A stretch of 64,000 nt of DNA from Allodiplogaster sudhausi (taxonomy: Eukaryota; Nematoda; Chromadorea; Rhabditida; Diplogasteridae): contig CALZFC010000004.1 of assembly GCA_945643635.1 (NCBI GenBank), forward strand, positions 695,001 through 759,000. The letters are read 5' to 3'. Below the pieces are notes generated by a model. That model had not been told where the DNA came from and did no database searches. It worked only from the letters and a program-made list of their open reading frames with translations. Below, piece by piece: positions 13,501 through 26,223 of the stretch; position 1 is the first letter of the stretch; the number at the start of each line of letters is the position of its first letter. A program made the position numbers and the translations under genes.

Positions 13501-14213
13501 ATTTTAACTCGTACATTATGTTTATACCCACATCCCCAAATAATAAAAATAGAGATTGTATCATTGATAACGGAAATCGATAAATCAGACCTTATCACGC
13601 ATGTTCATTAGTTGAGAAGATTCGCCTAACGATTCTGAATCTAATTATGTAATCAGTTTTCAAATAAAGTGCCGGTTAACAATATATTTTTGATTGTGTG
13701 TACTTTATATGACTTTCTTCCGAAAGAACAGGGCAGGGAGGCTTCTCAGGCCGAGGGGGCGGGGCCTAACCATTTTTTTAAAATAAAATATGAAAAATAT
13801 AAGAAATGAAATTTTTTATGAGCAAAAACTGATAACTTCTTATCAAATGATTAGAAATTATCGATTTTTTTATCAGTAGCATCCGTTCTCTATAAGCGAT
13901 GAGCTAGGGTCCATGTAAACGTAACAATTGAGAGAACATTCTTCATTGGATTACCCAGCCTTAAACCAAATTGATTAAAGGTGTTCTAACAGCACATTTA
14001 ATGATGCAAACCCTTAAACCATTTCTATAAAACCATTTCCACGGGAAAGCCGCATTATCATCACTCAAATGGTTGTAATACGACCATAATTTCCTCCCAG
14101 CTCCTCAACTGCAATTGTAATCAACTGCAATTCATACATATGTAGCTTACTCCTCATCCGCTATACTGCCTCCGTTTGTACCAAATTGTTGAGGAAGAAC
14201 CGCATCGCATTTG

Positions 14214-14256
<43 letters not shown>

Positions 14257-15364
14257 TCTCACGAACTATCTCTCTCTATCTCTTTCTCTAGCTATTTCGT
14301 TACTATCTCTCTGTCTCTCTCCTCTCTCTCGCTCTTGCTCTCTCACTCTTTCTCCCTCTCCCTCCCTCTCACTCTCTGCTCTTCCTCACTATTGGAAAAC
14401 AACCTTATCGTTCAACATCTACAGTGTTCACTCAGTTCTTTTTGAAAGCTAGAGTGCATGGTGTCCAGCAAGAATCGAGCAATCGTCGCTGGTGGGCAGC
14501 CGTTCTTCTTTTTCAAACTTTGAAGTAAAAAAAAACTATTTCGATCAATGTAAGAAAATTATACTCTCGCATATATGTACATATTATTGAATTAATTTCT
14601 GAACACACATTAAGATGTATTACAAAACTCTGCGATGGAAACTTCGTTTTTCTCTTCTTCTTTTTATCGTCTGATTAGCGGCGACTTCTTGATATAAGAC
14701 TTTCTCTTTTATCAAAGATGGAATTATTTGTATGTTGACGGATTAGCAGATATAGTAATTATTTTGTTATTACAAAAATAATAATAATATTATTATTATT
14801 AATTTTAGATAAGCAGCCGGATCGGGCTCGTTGAGTAGTTCGATGCAGAATTGAACGAGAGCCGTTGTACGCGCGAGGCGAGCGGAATATCGAGCGCTTT
14901 GCTCGCGTAGAATACTATTCTTGATAAGGAAAAGAAATAGATATAATTATTGATTTAATTTAATTTATTTATTTTTAATTAATTTATTCTTAATTAACAA
15001 AGATATATCAATTTTTTATATTAATGGTTACAGATAAATAGAAAGGTAATAAAAACTACTAGGAATTAATAATTAGCTCACCAATGATTTTGAAGAAAAG
15101 GCATTGACAACGTATCCTTCTTTTACCCGCTGATTTTCACAGGTGATTTTCACTTGGCCGGATTTTCTTTATCCTCGCAATAGAGGGATTTGCTGATGAT
15201 CCTTCTGTGTGACACGCAACAAAATTACCTGTCAAACAAAAGAGCTCGAATTCATAACCGAGTTTTGAGCTCCTTTAATTCTTGGAAAACGACCAGCATG
15301 ATTACTGATTCAGAACGTTCGGTCACCTCTTCAACAGTATGTTCATACATTCATTCCCTATACG
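13501..15364. repeat. AT-rich spacer and repeat modules, no gene
   Basis: The spacer holds a copy of the 'gcagctcctcaactgcaattg' module (about 14095-14210), a 170-bp CT tract (14215-14385), a reversed 'gatgtagaatgatgaggtt' type module (about 14390-14520), AT-rich sequence, and a diverged partial copy of the 0-1.4 kb unit at about 14815-15180 (gatcgggctcgttgagtag, then 'gattttcac'). Confidence 0.6.
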
Positions 15365-16662
15365 CCAGGCTGTTTACATTTCCACACCACACCATACAAG
15401 TTTAGCGTCATAAGGGAAAGGCAATAATTGCGCTTCAGTGGGTTTAAAAAATTGTATTAGCCTAAATAGTTTATATATGTATTTCTCTGATCTCGCTCTA
15501 TTTCTTTCTCTTGAACTGTGTATGTCTCTTTCTCTTAATATCTTTCTTGCTCTCACTCTCTTTCTCGTTCTCTCTCTCTCTCCCTCTCCCTCTCTATAGC
15601 TTATCACAATCGAACCATTCTAATACGTCTCTCTCGTTGATTTTTTATGATCCTATTGTTTGAAAGAGTAGCAACTCGAAGAAAGAGAGCAGGTATCGGA
15701 GACTGACCAGATAACTGGAGGTATCTTGGAGAGTGAAGAATGAGAGAGAGATACAAATAAAGAGAGACATGGAAAGAGAGTTAGAGATAGAGTGTGAGAA
15801 ACTATAGAGAGAAAGCAGAGGAGAGAGAGAGAGAGAGAGTAGTGCACAGCTTGAAGAGGAAGCAAGAAAGAGGGCGCCGAGTGGTTTTGTGAAAAAGTGT
15901 GTATTTTGAGCTCATCTTTAACGACAGTGTATGTGTGAAACAGGACTTTATTTATTGTATATTTCAAACGAATTCAGATTTGTTAATTTTTTTCATATCC
16001 TAGGAGAGCTCAGGGAAAGATGGAGAGAAAGAGATAAGAATCAATTCCATCTGACAAATCTGAACTATTTTACAAGAAGTACGAAATGGAGCAAAGGGCA
16101 ATGACATTTTTTTTTATTCGATGAAATAGCCTCTTGATTAGCCCGGAAGTATTTCATTAAATAATTAATAGAAGCATTTGACCATGTCTTATTTTAAATT
16201 GTATTTTCTATATTTTAAATTTATTAAATCTCTACGAACAAACTTCGAATCATCCTACGAAATCGCTTCCCGCACTTATGCTTTTCGCACATTCGAAAAC
16301 CACAGGGCAAATGAATTTTTTTTTTAATATTTTATATTTTATAAGTAAAAGGTGATATTTAATTGCATTTAAAGAACCGTAAATTTTTAGTGCAGATGAT
16401 ATTTCATCCTTCAAGAATTACGACTCTTCCAAGAGGATATTCTTTACAATTATGTTTAAAAAAGATTAGTTCGATGCTATTGCTGACTGTTTTCAACATT
16501 CAAATCTCATTAAAATAAAACAAATATAAATTTTTAAAATGTATTTTCATTAATAGTTAAGGATGCGCAATCAAAATAGCTGTATGGTAGTTGGAGATGC
16601 GTTATTAGCAGGAGGAACGTTAACGATGTGGGGACAAAGAGTGACAGATAGAGGGAGAACAG

Positions 16663-16700
<38 letters not shown>

Positions 16701-18589
16701 AAGAGAGAGATTTGAGAGAGCTGAAAGAGCAAGAATAAAAGGGCGCGTCCTCTTGGAGAAATTAAGAGTTATCTGGGAGAAGTCAAAAAGCAAGGCGAAC
16801 CAACAGAAAACACACAGCTCAACGATATGAAGGATCATCACGGTTGCAAAGAACCGGGTCACTGTCTGCCTTAAATCTTCTGTTGCTGGTTGCGCATACA
16901 TCTAGAGCTGAAGTGATAGACTATGAGGGGAGGGGGGTTCTATTGGAGGCAGGGGGGTTCTACTAGAGGGAGGGGTTCTATTTTTCAATGGCATTTTCAG
17001 AGGGAGGTACTATTAGAGGGGGTGTTCTAATAAAGGGGGGGGGGGGTACTAATAGAGAAAATACGGTATATTAAAAAAATTGTGAAGTGAAATTCATAAT
17101 GCTTATTATGTCTTTCACCTCTTTTCGTCAACTTTCTTCTATTAATTCTTAACAAAAATGAATTGAATTTCACGCGGGCGAAAATGAATTACCTTTTGTG
17201 AAAACTTTTTGATAAGCTACATACTTTTGATCATTAAACGTGTTATGATGGTACACACAGAATATATGTATGTATTTCATATGTTGTTTTTTTCTTCGTC
17301 AGGAAATCTTGCAGAATTGGAGAGCAACAATGTACATATGTACATATGCAGTAGAGTTCAAGATAAGAATGATGTCACTTTTTTATACTCGAGCAAGAGA
17401 TCGTTATCGAGAAATGTTTAAATCTCAGAAAATTTGAAGGTGCATCGCAGCGGAAAAGTACCGGGTCAGTATCATGCTTAGAATCTTATATTGTCATCTA
17501 ATAATAAAATTTTCACTTTACATACCTATTATATATTTCTATTCCTTTAGTACCTTTTCATTTTTTAATGATAATAAATCAGATTCGCTTGTAAGAAAGA
17601 GATATGGCGAAATTATGTAAAGCATTTTTTTCTTTCCTTCTTTCTGCTTTTTTCAAAGTGTTCTTCGCTTGTTGTTCTTCTAGATGGTAACATTTTTTTT
17701 TCTTTTTTTGTTTTGTTTCGGGCGAAAAGGGAGGGGATCTATGAGATCTCTGAGATCCGGCTTTTCGCCATGAGAGCCACTCCCTTCTTTTGCCTTCACC
17801 GCCACTCGGATTCAAAACATTTCTCCGTGGTAAGACTCATTTGAACAACAACTACGAAGTAAGAGAAGCTACCTAGCCATGAATTTCTTGTTATTATTAA
17901 GTTCTCTTGTGCATAGACGCCAGGAATGAAACTTATAGTGGAAAGGTGCTCCCAGGTATGTTAACGTTTAAACATGCTCTGTTATTTATCCTTTCTTTTT
18001 TCTTCGTCAGTAAACTTTGTAGAATTGCTGAGAAACGATGTATGTACATACATAGACATGCAATATATAAGACTGCTGCTATTTTTATCAACAAATGTAA
18101 TGGCTTATCGCAAAACATTCAAATCTCAGCAAAATGAAGGTACATCGCGGCAGAAAAGCACCAGCTCAGTGCCTCGAAAGATTTGAAATACACTGTCGAA
18201 TCCTAATCATTATTCCCATCGTCTAACCATAAGAAAACTTTGTTTGCCGAACTGAATCCATAAGCGGATGTATAATTGTTTTTTTTTAGTATAGGCACCA
18301 TACTAAGATTTCAAAAACAACTGAATTAAATGTTGAATCCAAGAGCCTGGAAACGAATTTTTTGCATAATTGCAGAATGGTCAATAATAAAACCTGAAGA
18401 GTGTGAAAAGAAATGCATATAAATTTCTACCGGAAACCTTCTGATAACGCTTATCCGATTCAACGCTTCTTACATATGTATGTATTGTGTCGAAATATAA
18501 ACCGTCTGGCACGGCCTGCCATTGTTGAGCAAAAGGATGGCTCCTAATCGTCCAAGAGAGTCCCGTCTGTTTTGTATCTACTTTACTAG

Positions 18590-18666
<77 letters not shown>

Positions 18667-19167
18667 TCTCTTTCTCTCTTAATCTCGCCTTCTCACTGGT
18701 ATTCGTATCATCCATTTGCGCACTTCTCACCAACGAATATTTTGTCTTTATAACTCATTTATTGTAAGTGTTTTTTTCATCTCTTCATTTTGTATGTACT
18801 GCAATCAAAATACGGCCGTAATTTCCTTCCCAGCTTCCCAACTCCTCGTCTGAAATTCCATAGCTTGCTCCTCAACCGCTCCACTGCCTCCGTCAGTACT
18901 AAAGTGAAGAGGAAGAACCTCATTGCATAAGGACGATCGCGAAGAAATTTAAATTAAATATAAAAAAAAATTATTCTCGTCACTATAAACGAAGCAGTGG
19001 TTTAGAAGTGAGCAGCCGATATAAATATTTCTGTTAGATTGATGAATTGATTGCTGAATGCGAACCATTGAGTTTCTCTGCCACCTCCAGTTTGTATTGC
19101 ATAAAGATGTATAGCTGGACGTTGCGAGGGAAGGCGATGATCTAATCGGGTGCTGAGATAGATATAA

Positions 19168-19213
<46 letters not shown>

Positions 19214-20411
19214 GGAGAGAGTAGGGGAAAGGGAGGGAAAGCGAGAGAAAGGAAGAGAGAGAGGAGAGATAGAGGGCGAGAGAGAAAGGGAGAGGGAGAG
19301 AGTGAAAGAGAGAGGAGGGGGAGAGAGAGAGAGGGAGAACAAGACTTGAGACATAGTTTTTGTGTGACACTTCACACTTCATACGTATAAGTGCAGCAAC
19401 TCTGAATTGTGACATTGATAATTTTTTTATACTCTTGCATTAAATAAATGTTCTAAATGATTGTTAGAGAAGGAGACACTGCTTAAGAGAGCCTCTCTGT
19501 ATGCCTCCAGTAGGGCCTGCCCCAGATCCAGATGTTGGATTTCGAGTATGAAAACATAGTCAGGCATGACACAGGCCCCCAGTAGCAAGATTAAATGGTT
19601 AAAATTTTTTTTCAAAAAAATTTCTTGAGTGAACAGTTAAAAGTTTGTATATTATATGAATTGACGTATCTCGCTTCAAACTGAATATTTTTCAATTTTC
19701 TTTTCTTTATTGGCATCGCCGTTGGATTCTAAACAAAACTGCCGTGATGAGTTTCAGTCAGCTATTTCATTTTCACATCGAAAAATTACTTTTAATATTT
19801 GAATTTGACGGTTAAGTACCTTATACTCATTTGTGTGTGGGTGTTATATCTCAAAATGTAGAGCATTAAAAACTGTATAACATACCTTCTTTTCGTTTAG
19901 CGTGGATGTCTCCCAAGCTGTCAAAAATAGCCTCAAATTGGCGTACCTCGGAGATGTGGGATTCAAGGAATGCGTGATAAAGAAGTTAAATTCTTATTGT
20001 AACATAAAATGAACCACTTCATTCGATTCAGCACGTGTTCCTTTTCAAGAAATCTCTAAAAACGTTCATAAAACTGTCGTTTTCCATGAAAAAAACCCAT
20101 TTTGCGAAATTTCCGCTTCCGACAGAAAATGACCTAAAACTATTCGAATCGCTGTATTTTCAATATTTTCAGTAAGAACAAAATGCGGATAGTACTGTTC
20201 AGTACGTAACAAAATTCTCTACAACATGCATACTTTACAGCTGGATATGGCGTCCCTACGAATTACAGTATCGATTTTCCAAAGGCCGTCGCGCCCAAAC
20301 TGACAGAACCGCATTTGGTAACTTTTCGTGAAATTTTAAGGTTTCTTACTCATCCAATATATCATTCTGCTCCATTCAGCATACTGAATTCAGAACCGAT
20401 GTTTATTTTGC
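15365..20411 (+). repeat. Left arm of the giant palindrome
   Basis: This arm is the inverted copy of 26224-32604. Matching landmarks include 15375/32595 (caagtttagcgtcata), 15850/32100 (gcgccgagtggttttgtg), 16620/31380 (taacgatgtgggga), 17810/28810, 18500/28150, 19000/27680, 19450/27180 and 20395/26240. The 76-codon frames at 17907-18137 (+) and 28500-28730 (-) translate identically, although the DNA differs at least once (for example c/t in the 'gaygccagg' position). It is therefore not a perfect assembly duplicate. No gene is evident in the arm. It holds CT/GA tracts at 15540-15600, 15740-15840, 16660-16715, 18590-18690 and 19165-19340. Confidence 0.9.
16920..17068 (+). mobile_element. Pogo-like transposon end, G-rich fragment
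   Basis: The fragment is G-rich, with repeats of the type 'ggaggggttctatt', and ends in 'actaatagagaaaatacggta'. The same terminus ends the elements at 29580 and 36629. It sits where the two palindrome arms stop matching, so it marks an arm-specific insertion or deletion. Confidence 0.6.
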
Positions 20412-20797
20412 AGATTTGGATTCTGATTGTTTCACTTTTTATGCAAGATGTTACTTTGGACGCTTTGCGATACTATAGTCACCCTACAATTAGAGCCATT
20501 ACTAGCAAGGCATTGCCAACGAGAATGAATTGGTCTAATACAGCAATTATTATGAATAATTAAGGATGAGGCGTTGCCTAATGACGAGCGAACTTATAGG
20601 CGAATACTAATTACAGTGCCGAAGGTTAATTAAGCCACATAAATAGCAAATATCTTGGCATCTTCTTATTCAACTGTTCCTTCAGACATTGTGAACTGTT
20701 CTTGCCTTCTTCATTCTGTGTTGTTTCACTATAAACGTGCCCTTTCTCTTCTCGCATATTCATACATACATATGTACATATATTTCTTTTCATTTAG
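20412..20797. other. 5' region of the DDE-like gene, start unresolved
   Basis: This follows the inner end of the left inverted repeat. An open stretch at about 20655-20740 includes the residues VNCSCLLHS and could be a first exon, but I cannot find a donor whose phase fits the next exon. The initiator codon of the gene is therefore unknown. Confidence 0.35.
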
Positions 20798-23700
20798 ACT
20801 AAATGCGCTTACTTCTTCTTTTTCTGCTGTTCCACCTCGTGATAAAGTGAAGCTTCCGTTGACAGTCGAAGAAGACGTGCCTTGTTATTTCTCCGTCCTC
20901 CGCAAGACAACTGAGGAGACATACGAGCGTCCTATCGTATCTCGAGTGAGCACCGACTGCCAAGGCGCAAAGAGAAAGTTAGAGTGGAATTTATGACACT
21001 TTTAAATTTATTTTTCGACTACGATTTAGAATGCGCGAATTAATTGACCAAGAAGCAGTCAACTCTCTTGGAACTACTAATCTTCTGGATATGATATTGT
21101 CGAGAGGAGCTGGAGAGTTTGATTGGAATTACAACAACGAAGCTGAAGTACATTTATATAAATGTAATAGCTATTTAGTTCGGTTACGTTTTCTTCAGAT
21201 TGGCTCAGTTGGCGAGAGATACATATGCGACAAGCACATCAGGGAACTCGGAACAGAGTGGGAATCTAAGCCATTCTACCATTTCAAGCGAAAGAGGGGG
21301 ACGGCAAAGAAGGTGTGCTCGTTGCCTCCACCGTATTCACAGCATGAATCAGCCAAAGGTCTTCCTTCACCCCCTCTGGTGTCGGGAAGCACAGTTGTTG
21401 AGAAAAATGAAGCTAGCGCAGCCTTAGCAATGGAACACGTCCTACTTCATATCGGATTGCGTTAGTTCTTTCGTGCCTAAATAGGTGAAGAATAATAGCA
21501 ATCATTTCAGCTGTATGCCCGTCTCATAAAGAAGAGCTCGAAAGAGACAGGACGCAGAAAAAAGTGCAAGAATCAGGGCACTCATTCGACCCTCCCCTAC
21601 TCGAGCGTCGTTTCTCCAAAACGCCAGACGTTATCACTGAAAACGTTCAAGAGTATCCAACATGCTCTCAAGAAGATGATCCGTCGTACCTGCCGCGCCA
21701 TGAAGGACCACCGATGAAACGCACTGTGTCAACAGCCTCGGAATCTGCAAAGCAGACATTCAACGCCTTCCTTAAAGCAATCGGGCAGGGGAAGATAATA
21801 CGGCGCATGGATTTCCGAGATCTTGCGGAAAGGTCCCAGAGGAGAAAAGCGCAGTACTTGCGGAGTGCTTTCGAAGTGGTATATGAGATAGTAGCTCCCG
21901 ATTCTCCCGAAATGCTTAAGAAAATGATAGTTTCCCCAGACCTGGAGGAGCTCTACGAGCGAGAGAGAACTGACAAATACGATGCCCTGATGAAGTCCAT
22001 AAAGTCCCGGTTTCTCAATGCGGATTCCCGAGTTGAAAAGCTTCATCTGCTCTCACTGGTCACACCACTTCTGGGCCTGGCTGCAGTGCAGCGTTATATA
22101 CTTGGCTTATCAGAGTATTTCTATACAAAATCAAAGCGTCTCGCATATCGCGGATCAAAGGAAATCTCCAAGGATCTAAAACGAAAGAGGTATACGCAGG
22201 AGCAAGTGAATCGCTTCGTCGAATTTATTACCAGGTTTGTGATCGGGTTTGAAATATATTTTACGAGTAATTGGACTTTGCAGCTTCAAAATTTCGACTA
22301 GCCTTCCGTTCGGAACACGATCCTCGAAGCTCTCGGATGGAAGTCTGATTGAATATCCAAATGTTCTCCGACAACATAGCGCAACAGAGATAATTGAGCT
22401 CTATAAGCGGTAAACGTTATTATTCCTTGCAATAAGTTCTGCCGTTGAAAATTTTATACTTTATTCAGAGATCTTGAAGAAACTGACGAGGTTTATTTGA
22501 TGATGTCACCAGCAACTCACTATCGAATTCTGTCTGCTTGTACAGCATCTACCCGAAAGAGTCTCCATGGAGTAGATTTCTTTGTGGCGGAAGCAATGGA
22601 AGTCGGTTACTAATTATTTACACACACAAAATATCAATTTATTCTCAGGCCTTCGATGATGCTCTTGCATTGCTTGAAAGCTTAAAAGCTGATGGCGATA
22701 TCGACGAATACTGGTTCGGGTCGCTCAGGATCAAGATCTTGGAAGTGAAGCAATATCTAAGGACAGACTACAAAGTCCACATCAAGCGAAAATCAAGAAT
22801 AGGGGACCACTGCATCCAGCACGGATTGAGCGATCCCCAGTCTCCTGAGTATGCCAACCCTTGTGATGGAGCAGAAGAGGAAGACGAACATATGCACAAC
22901 TTTATTTGTGACCGATGTGAGCTATTGAAGGTTAGGAGAAAAAATTTTTTTAAGACACAGAGTACAAACTTCAGATTACGTTGGGTGATATTCGCGAAAC
23001 CATCACGGCTCTGATTTCGGCTTCATCTCCAAGAACAGAACGCCGGAAAAAATTGGATCGGAAACTCGCAGACTGGCATAGAATAGAGGAAGCCATAGAA
23101 AATCTCAAAAAGCATCAGCTTCGCGCCATCGCAAGTGAACATGACCGCGATTCCTTAGTCTCAAACTTGGGGAACGGCGAAGCTCTGATTACGCTCGATT
23201 GGGCGATGAAACTGCTTCCCCTCTTCGCACGTGAGAAGACTACGGATTATTACGCCAAGCGTGGAATTTCTTGGCATATTAGTCACGTTCTTGCCAGAGT
23301 TAATGGCGAACTGACTCAGCATACTTTCGTTCACATTATGGAAGGAGATCTTCAGGTACGATTTTCATGTTACTTCCGCCAATAGTACAATCAAGGTGCC
23401 TATCCTCAGGACACAACTGCCGTTACTTCAAATCTCGCTCATGCCCTAATTGAACTATCTCGTGTTGGAATTAAGAAAGTTCATCTTAGGTCCGATAACG
23501 CCGGTATGTGATAATATATTCTTCATGTATGTAATGATCGTATTATTAGAAATGCTATTATTTTATCACTTTTTCTTTGCCAGGATGTTACAAAAGTAGC
23601 GCGACGATCGCCAGTCTGCATGACCTCTCGGCAAGAACTAACGTGGAGATCGCTTCGTACTTCTTCAGTGAGGCTCAGGCAGGGAAGTCGGCATGCGATC

Positions 23701-24260
23701 GCTTCGCTGCAGTCGTGAAACGTAAAGTTCACGATTACGTGGACTCTGGACATGACGTCAAAAATGCAGACGAATTTTTTCAAGCTGTTCTTCATGGCAG
23801 TAATGAACTGTCGGGACTCTCTGTTTACGTCAGAACCCTGACAAATGCCAAAGCTTCGACAACGAAAATCCCCGGGATTTCAACCCTCAATACGTTTGTG
23901 TTTGAAAAAGAAGGAGTACGCGCCTACAGGCACTCTCGCATCGGCTCTGGAAAAGTTGTTCCATATTCCACAATGACTTCGAATTTCGTGTTTTCAAGCA
24001 CCCGGAGGAGCGGAGGCAAACTAAGCCACATGGAAGACTTCTGGTCGATACCTGGAAAGCGCATGCGCTCAGAAGAAAGCACAACCTGTGACCCACCGCT
24101 TGTTTCGACTAAAGGCGATTGTGCAGCCGAAGACTCCGACACATGCGCGCTTGAGACCCATCTTTTTCGGTGTCCCGAAGAGGCATGCATGTCTGAATTT
24201 CTCGTTTCTACCCTGAGGTGCAGGCCGCTGTTGCATCACTGCAGGTTTGATAACTCAAAG

Positions 24261-24342
<82 letters not shown>

Positions 24343-24911
24343 ATATAATGTATAATATCCTTTGCTTTAGGAAACTACTGAAAGCGGAAAGAAAACCAAG
24401 GAAGGATGGGCACTTCGTGACCGTAAGAAAGGGGAGCGACTTCCCGAACGCTCCAAGGAATTTATCAAGCATATCTTCGAAGAAGGGTGGCGTACTAAGG
24501 TAAAAACTGACCCTCGCGCCGCAGAGCAACGTATGCGAAACGCAGTGGACTGCCAAGACAAGCTGTTATTCGCACCACATGAGCTTTTAAACTATCGCCA
24601 AATAGCTTCCATCTTCTCACGCCTCGCTCAGCAACAAAAGAAAGTTAGGAAGAATAATCGCTTGATGCATAGAACAAAAATATCTTTTATAGAACCCACC
24701 AATTCCGACTGAATCTGAGGAAACAGATGCGGTGCTCCAGGACCTGTTCTCGCAAGAAGGAGACGTAGAGGAAGAATTTGAAACTGACCCGCAGTTTGAC
24801 ATCACTGTTGATCATAGGGTAATTGCGCACGCCCAAACCGAATTAGCTGAAGATGTGGAGAACCCATCGGAAACAACCGAAGGAACACATTTTAAAGATG
24901 AATTACGCTAA
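20798..24911 (+). CDS. DDE-transposase-like protein with Cys/His clusters, ~12+ exons
   Basis: Exons that keep one frame are 20798-20983, 21030-21147, 21199-21460, 21511-22234, 22284-22409, 22469-22601, 22649-22930, 22975-23355, 23410-23503, 23584-24244, about 24371-24643 and 24693-24911 (stop), about 1,150 codons. Introns are 46-80 nt except one (24245-24370) that holds an (AT)n tract. Order of features: ICDKHIRELG (about residue 111) and VCPSHKEEL (about 190), like paired Cys/His ligands; a segment with FGTRSSKLSDG; RKSLHGVDFF; a Cys/His cluster DHC...C...HMHNFICDRC (about 575-610); DWAMKLLP (D about 685); HLRSDNAGCY (D about 766); FFSEAQAGKSACD (E about 798); a CPEEAC half zinc finger; LLNYRQIASIFSRLA; and an acidic tail. 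From memory, this pattern belongs to a widespread unnamed metazoan family. The D-D-E reading and a transposase role are inference. The 5' end and the junction across the (AT)n intron are unresolved. Confidence 0.78.
24256..24346. repeat. (TA)n microsatellite in an intron
   Basis: About 90 bp of nearly pure TA lie between the exon ending at 24244 and the one starting near 24371. The related copy at 62.3-62.9 kb has about 50 extra residues at this place, so the tract may have replaced or hidden coding sequence. Confidence 0.9.
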
Positions 24912-25309
24912 CAAAGCTTCCGATCTGCAATAATCAAACTTTTTAGTTCTCAATTTGTCTGCTTAAAATTGACTAACAATAACTGATTGCTGTTACTGGA
25001 TTTCTATTTCAGTATTATATGCGTTCGAATTTCTAAAAAAAAATGTATTGGAAAGTGTGGTTAGAACTAGTTTTAAGAATAGTGATAAATTCATGGAATA
25101 TATGAGGACTTAACAATATATTCGGCACCAACTTGCAAGATCATATACCTATTTGGCACAGTGTCTGACAAACCGAACACAAAAGTACTGTAGGAGAATA
25201 ATTTATTCGTGATGTTTGTCATCATTCAATTGATTTCATTGTAATAAAAGCTATCTTTAGAGTTATCTAGGTTATTGTACACGTTCAGAGTTTATTTAGT
25301 GTTAACAAA

Positions 25310-25713
25310 ATGTGCGACTGCCCCCCTAACACGACATGCATGGAAGTCACGACGTTTGAGTTCAATTGCGTGTGCGCGGAAGGCTTTTCAGGAGCGATGT
25401 GCACACCTGGTAAGCGGAACAGTTTTTTAAACTAATTATACGCATTTGGTAGGCATTATATTCCACTGATTTTTTTTCTTTCAGTTGACGACCATGGAGT
25501 ATCGACCAGTCTTTGCCTCATTTTCGCCGTTGTCGCCATCTTCATCATCCTCGCCATCTTCTATTTCTGCAAGACCTGCAAGCCACAGAAGCGAAGTGTA
25601 AGTTGCAATAATCTAATTGTTTCATATTGCTTATTACTACTGTTGCTAAAATCTTGAGCGGCAATGTCACAGTTAAACATTTTTAGGACTATATCGAGCT
25701 CGAGCAGGTCTAA
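25310..25713 (+). CDS. Small EGF-like single-pass membrane protein, 3 exons
   Basis: Exons are 25310-25409, 25485-25597 and 25687-25713. All have GT-AG borders (gtaagc/tttcag, gtaagt/ttttag) and phases 1 and 0, giving 79 residues. Residues 2-31 hold six cysteines ending CVCAEGFSGAMC, which fits the EGF signature C-x-C-x2-G-F-x4-C. A hydrophobic helix (about residues 42-61) follows, then basic KTCKPQKR and a short tail ending ELEQV. The EGF part would be outside the cell and the C-terminus inside. No signal peptide is visible. The frame stays open upstream to a possible acceptor at 25288 (gttcag), so a 5' exon with a signal peptide may exist. The gene lies 0.4 kb downstream of the DDE-like gene on the same strand, inside the TTAA element. 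Ligand or fusogen-type roles cannot be told from sequence. Confidence 0.7.
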
Positions 25714-26223
25714 GCAAAGGACGAGACTTAATATGTTTTTTGTTATATAACGATTTTTAAATATTGCTTGCGGCTATAAAGATTTCGAAAAAATACGATA
25801 TTGAACTGCATACCATTATAATAACAAATTTAAGCACATTTTCTCTTATTCATGAAACCAAAGTCGGGAAATCTGGATGGACAAATGTATGAAAATGCGA
25901 GAAATGGATGTGCATTTTCATCGCACTTCAGTGCTCTCGCCTAATTAGCACAATTCACAATTCTTTTTGGTAATGCCTTGCTCATAATGGCTCTAATTGA
26001 AGTGTGACTAGGGTATCGCACTTCATTCATCTCTAAGCGATGTCTGTCTAGCCACTCGACACTTGTCAAACAGACAATGAAAAAAATAAATCAGAACTTA
26101 CATATAACTACTAACGAAAACTGGCGGATCTGTTTCACTACCTTTTTCGTACATTTCACTGATACGAAGAGGAACCTCAATGCAAAAAAACATTCAGAAT
26201 TGATGAAATCAAACTCGGAAAAA
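25714..26223. other. Spacer between the EGF gene and the right inverted repeat
   Basis: AT-rich, no open frame of note. About 25960-26040 is a diverged inverted match to 20450-20540, so the terminal repeats once reached further inward. Confidence 0.6.

Noticed and set aside
17907..18137. 76-codon frame identical in both palindrome arms
   Set aside because: Identity follows from arm homology. Overlapping frames on both strands are equally kept and no domain is visible.
24256..24346. Telomere or centromere satellite
   Set aside because: It is a simple TA microsatellite inside an intron. Similar ones occur at 38.3 and 56.05 kb.
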